Assembly: GCA_050309705.1 (NCBI GenBank)
Contig: JBNRMR010000207.1
Coordinates: 1 to 8,923, forward strand
Length of the DNA: 8,923 nucleotides
DNA from: JBNRMR01 sp050309705
Lineage (GTDB): Bacteria > Bacillota > Clostridia > Christensenellales > UBA1750
Direction of reading: 5' to 3'
Numbering within the stretch: the stretch's first letter is position 1; every line of letters starts with the position of its first letter. The notes under the pieces are model-generated. The model was not told the DNA's origin, ran no database searches, and saw only the letters and a program-made list of their open reading frames with translations. Shown here in pieces: positions 7,443-8,923 of this stretch. Position numbers and translations under genes: made by a program.

Positions 7443-8120
7443 ATGGAAGGGATGAATGTAGTAAGAATGCCCCTGATTGGAGACCCTGCCCCTAGTTTTA
7501 AGGCCGTCACAACCCAAGGTGAGATCAATTTCCCTGACGATTACAAAGGCAAGTGGGTCATCCTTTTTTCACACCCGGCGGACTTCACCCCCGTTTGCAC
7601 CACCGAGTTCATGACCTTTGCCTCCATGGCGGATGAATTCAAAGCCCTGAACACAGAACTGGTTGGCCTATCGGTGGACTCCCTCTATGCCCATATTGCG
7701 TGGTTGCGCAAAATCCAGGAGCTTGAGTGGAATGGCATGAAGGATGTAGAAGTAAAGTTTCCTCTAATCGAAGACATACGCATGGAAGTTTCCAATAAGT
7801 ACGGCATGATCCAGCCCGGTCAGTCCAACACTCAGGCAGTAAGAGCCGTGTTCGTAATTGATCCCGATTCCAAGATTCGAACCATCCTATATTATCCCCT
7901 GACCACAGGCCGCAACTTTGACGAAATAAAGCGCATCATTCTGGCGCTGCAAAAGGCCGACAAGGACAGCGTGGCCACCCCCGCCGACTGGCGCCCCGGC
8001 CAGGACGTTATCGTCCCCACGGCAGGCTCGTGCGGCACCGCCAAGGAGCGCATGGAAAGCCAAAACGACGACCAGTACTGCCTTGATTGGTTCATGTGCT
8101 TCCGCAGAGAAAAGAAGTAA
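7443..8120 (+). CDS. Peroxiredoxin, Prx6/AhpC-TSA type
   Basis: Encodes 225 residues and reduces hydroperoxides in the cytoplasm. The active-site signature SHPADFTPVCTTEF is at 43-56, with peroxidatic Cys52, Thr49 and Pro50. The conserved Arg of the QAVRAVFVID segment is Arg134. The protein carries the long C-terminal domain of the Prx6 class. As in archaeal-type Prx6 proteins, it has extra cysteines near the end: Cys197 in GSCGT, and Cys213 and Cys219 in YCLDWFMC. These could act as resolving residues, making it a two-Cys enzyme in practice. AAAGGAG (7427-7433) is 9 nt before the ATG at 7443. It is transcribed divergently from the sugar regulator and followed by a terminator, so it is probably monocistronic. 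The protein reductant, probably a thioredoxin-like system, is not encoded in the window. Confidence 0.95.
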   Translation: MEGMNVVRMPLIGDPAPSFKAVTTQGEINFPDDYKGKWVILFSHPADFTPVCTTEFMTFASMADEFKALNTELVGLSVDSLYAHIAWLRKIQELEWNGMKDVEVKFPLIEDIRMEVSNKYGMIQPGQSNTQAVRAVFVIDPDSKIRTILYYPLTTGRNFDEIKRIILALQKADKDSVATPADWRPGQDVIVPTAGSCGTAKERMESQNDDQYCLDWFMCFRREKK

Positions 8121-8138
8121 TCCCCTTTCTTCGGTTTT

Positions 8139-8162
8139 CCGCAAAGGCGTAAAGACGCAAAA
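8139..8162. repeat. Three tandem 8-bp units of the CCGCAAAG type
   Basis: CCGCAAAG, GCGTAAAG and ACGCAAAA follow each other without gaps, sharing the pattern NCGYAAAR. The 7-mer TTCGGTT flanks the array as a direct repeat (8130-8136 and 8171-8177). The second and third units also contain the small palindrome GCGT-AAAG-ACGC. From memory, similar CGCAAAG tandem strings occur between genes in many environmental bacteria. Their function is unknown to me. Confidence 0.5.
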
Positions 8163-8184
8163 AATTGATTTTCGGTTCCTCCCA

Positions 8185-8213
8185 TTGAAAAATCCCCCTT
8201 GAGACCTTATACT
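8185..8213 (+). promoter_or_regulatory. Likely promoter of the Crp/Fnr gene, overlapping the upstream terminator
   Basis: TTGAAA (8185-8190) and TATACT (8208-8213) are separated by 17 bp, each close to consensus. The -10 element lies inside the left arm of the hairpin at 8202-8229. Transcription would begin near 8220, within the right arm, so the new transcript lacks the left arm and cannot form the terminator. Confidence 0.65.
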
Positions 8214-8238
8214 CATAAGTATAGGGTCTTTTCTTTTT
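8202..8238 (+). terminator. Intrinsic terminator after the peroxiredoxin gene
   Basis: AGACCTTATACT pairs with AGTATAGGGTCT over 12 bp, with one U-G wobble, around the loop CATA. It is followed by UUUCUUUUU. It lies 81 nt after the peroxiredoxin stop codon and ends 3 nt before the ribosome binding site of the Crp/Fnr gene, so read-through from the peroxiredoxin promoter should be limited. Confidence 0.85.
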
Positions 8239-8240
8239 CC

Positions 8241-8248
8241 AGAAGGAG
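8241..8248 (+). promoter_or_regulatory. Ribosome binding site that favours a TTG start for the Crp/Fnr gene
   Basis: AGAAGGAG ends 8 nt before the in-frame TTG at 8257 but 17 nt before the first in-frame ATG at 8266. The ATG at 8252 is in another frame that stops after 19 codons. TTG at 8257 is therefore the best-supported start. Confidence 0.7.
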
Positions 8249-8256
8249 ATGATGTA

Positions 8257-8923
8257 TTGTATAAGATGCCAGAAACTCTTCAAGAAATATTCCCCTGCTG
8301 GGAGAAACTGAGCAGCCGCCAGCAAAGCGAGGTGGCAAACCACAGCCACCTGCGCCGCTTCAAAAAGGGGCAGGTCATCCATCAGGGCAGCAGCGATTGC
8401 ATGGGCCTTTGCCTGGTAAAGTCTGGGCAGCTCAGGGTGTTCATACTCTCCGCCACCGGCAGGGAGATCACACTTTACCGCCTGTTCGCCTGGGACATCT
8501 GCCTTTTTTCCGCCTCCTGCATAATGAAAAACATCAGCTTTGACCTGCATGTTCAGGCCGAAAAGGATACGGAGGCATATGTTGTTCCCGCAGACATATA
8601 CGATAATTTGATGAAAAACTCCCTTCCCCTTTCCGACTATACAAACCAGCTGATGGCCTCCCGCTTTTCAGATGTGATGTGGGTGATGGAGCAGGTGCTT
8701 TTCACCAGCTTCGACAGCCGCCTTGCAAGCTTCCTCACGGAGCAAAGCGCCATTGATAGCTCCGATATTCTTTCCATAACCCACGACGAGATCGCCCGCC
8801 ATCTGGGCAGCGCCCGCGAAGTCGTGACGAAAATGCTCAACTACTTCTCCCAGGAGGGCATCGTGCAGCTCTCCCGCGGCAAGGTCCAGCTTATCGATAG
8901 AAAAAAGCTCGCCGGGCTGATTC
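8257..8923 (+). CDS. Crp/Fnr-family transcriptional regulator (3' end beyond window)
   Basis: An open frame of 222 codons runs off the right edge; family members are usually 220-235 residues, so only the last few are missing. The N-terminal cyclic-nucleotide-binding-like sensor fold spans about 8-120, with FKKGQVIHQG at 35-44 and the Gly-rich turn SGQLRVF at 56-62. The dimerisation helix is about 128-160, and the winged helix-turn-helix is about 170-215 (ITHDEIARHLGSAREVVTKML, 174-194, then EGIVQLSRG). All five cysteines (14, 48, 52, 82, 88) lie in the sensor half and none in the DNA-binding half. This suggests thiol, metal or Fe-S sensing rather than cAMP binding; I do not see the classical cAMP-contact motif. 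The spacing does not match the four-Cys arrangement of E. coli Fnr. Its position next to a peroxiredoxin fits a redox-responsive role. The ligand and targets are unknown. Confidence 0.93.
   Translation, partial: MYKMPETLQEIFPCWEKLSSRQQSEVANHSHLRRFKKGQVIHQGSSDCMGLCLVKSGQLRVFILSATGREITLYRLFAWDICLFSASCIMKNISFDLHVQAEKDTEAYVVPADIYDNLMKNSLPLSDYTNQLMASRFSDVMWVMEQVLFTSFDSRLASFLTEQSAIDSSDILSITHDEIARHLGSAREVVTKMLNYFSQEGIVQLSRGKVQLIDRKKLAGLI

Noticed and set aside
8147..8164. GCGT-AAAG-ACGC mini-hairpin as a peroxiredoxin terminator.
   Set aside because: It has only a 4-bp stem and is followed by A residues rather than U on the transcribed strand. A far better terminator lies at 8202-8238.
8092..8550. 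A 152-codon minus-strand frame crossing the peroxiredoxin end, the intergenic gap and the crp start.
   Set aside because: It runs antisense through a terminator and two well-supported genes and resembles no family.
1..8923. CRISPR arrays, tRNA/rRNA genes, insertion sequences, prophage or toxin-antitoxin genes.
   Set aside because: I looked on both strands and saw no regularly spaced long repeats, cloverleaf-like structures, transposase motifs or terminal inverted repeats.

Overview
The window looks like a chromosomal segment of a Bacillota member, most likely a Clostridia-type anaerobe of middling GC content. The grounds are strong GGAGG-type ribosome binding sites, one TTG start, Gram-positive-style promoters and terminators, an LplB/YtcP-type sugar importer controlled by a membrane-anchored AraC regulator, and a Crp/Fnr protein of a type I associate with clostridia. 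This is inferred from gene content only.

Left and centre (about 1-7300) is a carbohydrate-uptake locus read entirely on the minus strand. In transcription order it holds a two-TM AraC-family regulator (7206 to 4939), an intrinsic terminator (about 4880-4910), a promoter at 4682-4711, two CUT1-type ABC permeases that overlap by 7 bp (4646 to 3678 and 3684 to 2761), a lipoprotein solute-binding protein (2640 to 859), a stem-loop (807-838), and the N-terminal 261 codons of a GH95-type alpha-L-fucosidase that runs off the left edge (784 to 1). No ATPase is present, so the importer probably borrows a shared MsmX-like ATPase. The GH95 protein has no signal peptide. The simplest reading is that the regulator senses a ligand outside the cell, the importer takes up a fucosylated (or similar) oligosaccharide, and the sugar is cleaved in the cytoplasm.

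The right part (7443 to the end) is read on the plus strand and is divergent from the regulator. It encodes a Prx6-type peroxiredoxin (7443-8120) with a peroxidatic Cys and a C-terminal Cys pair, then a Crp/Fnr regulator (8257 to beyond 8923) whose five cysteines all lie in its sensor half. Between them is a terminator hairpin whose left arm contains the -10 element of the likely Crp promoter. This looks like an oxidative or redox-stress pair unrelated to the sugar locus.

I see no RNA genes, CRISPR arrays, insertion sequences, phage genes or toxin-antitoxin genes. The protein-coding content is recognisable, and I do not see a clearly new multi-gene system. The points most worth a second look are regulatory: the terminator/promoter overlap, the repeat cluster upstream of the transporter promoter, and the Cys-rich Crp sensor domain.
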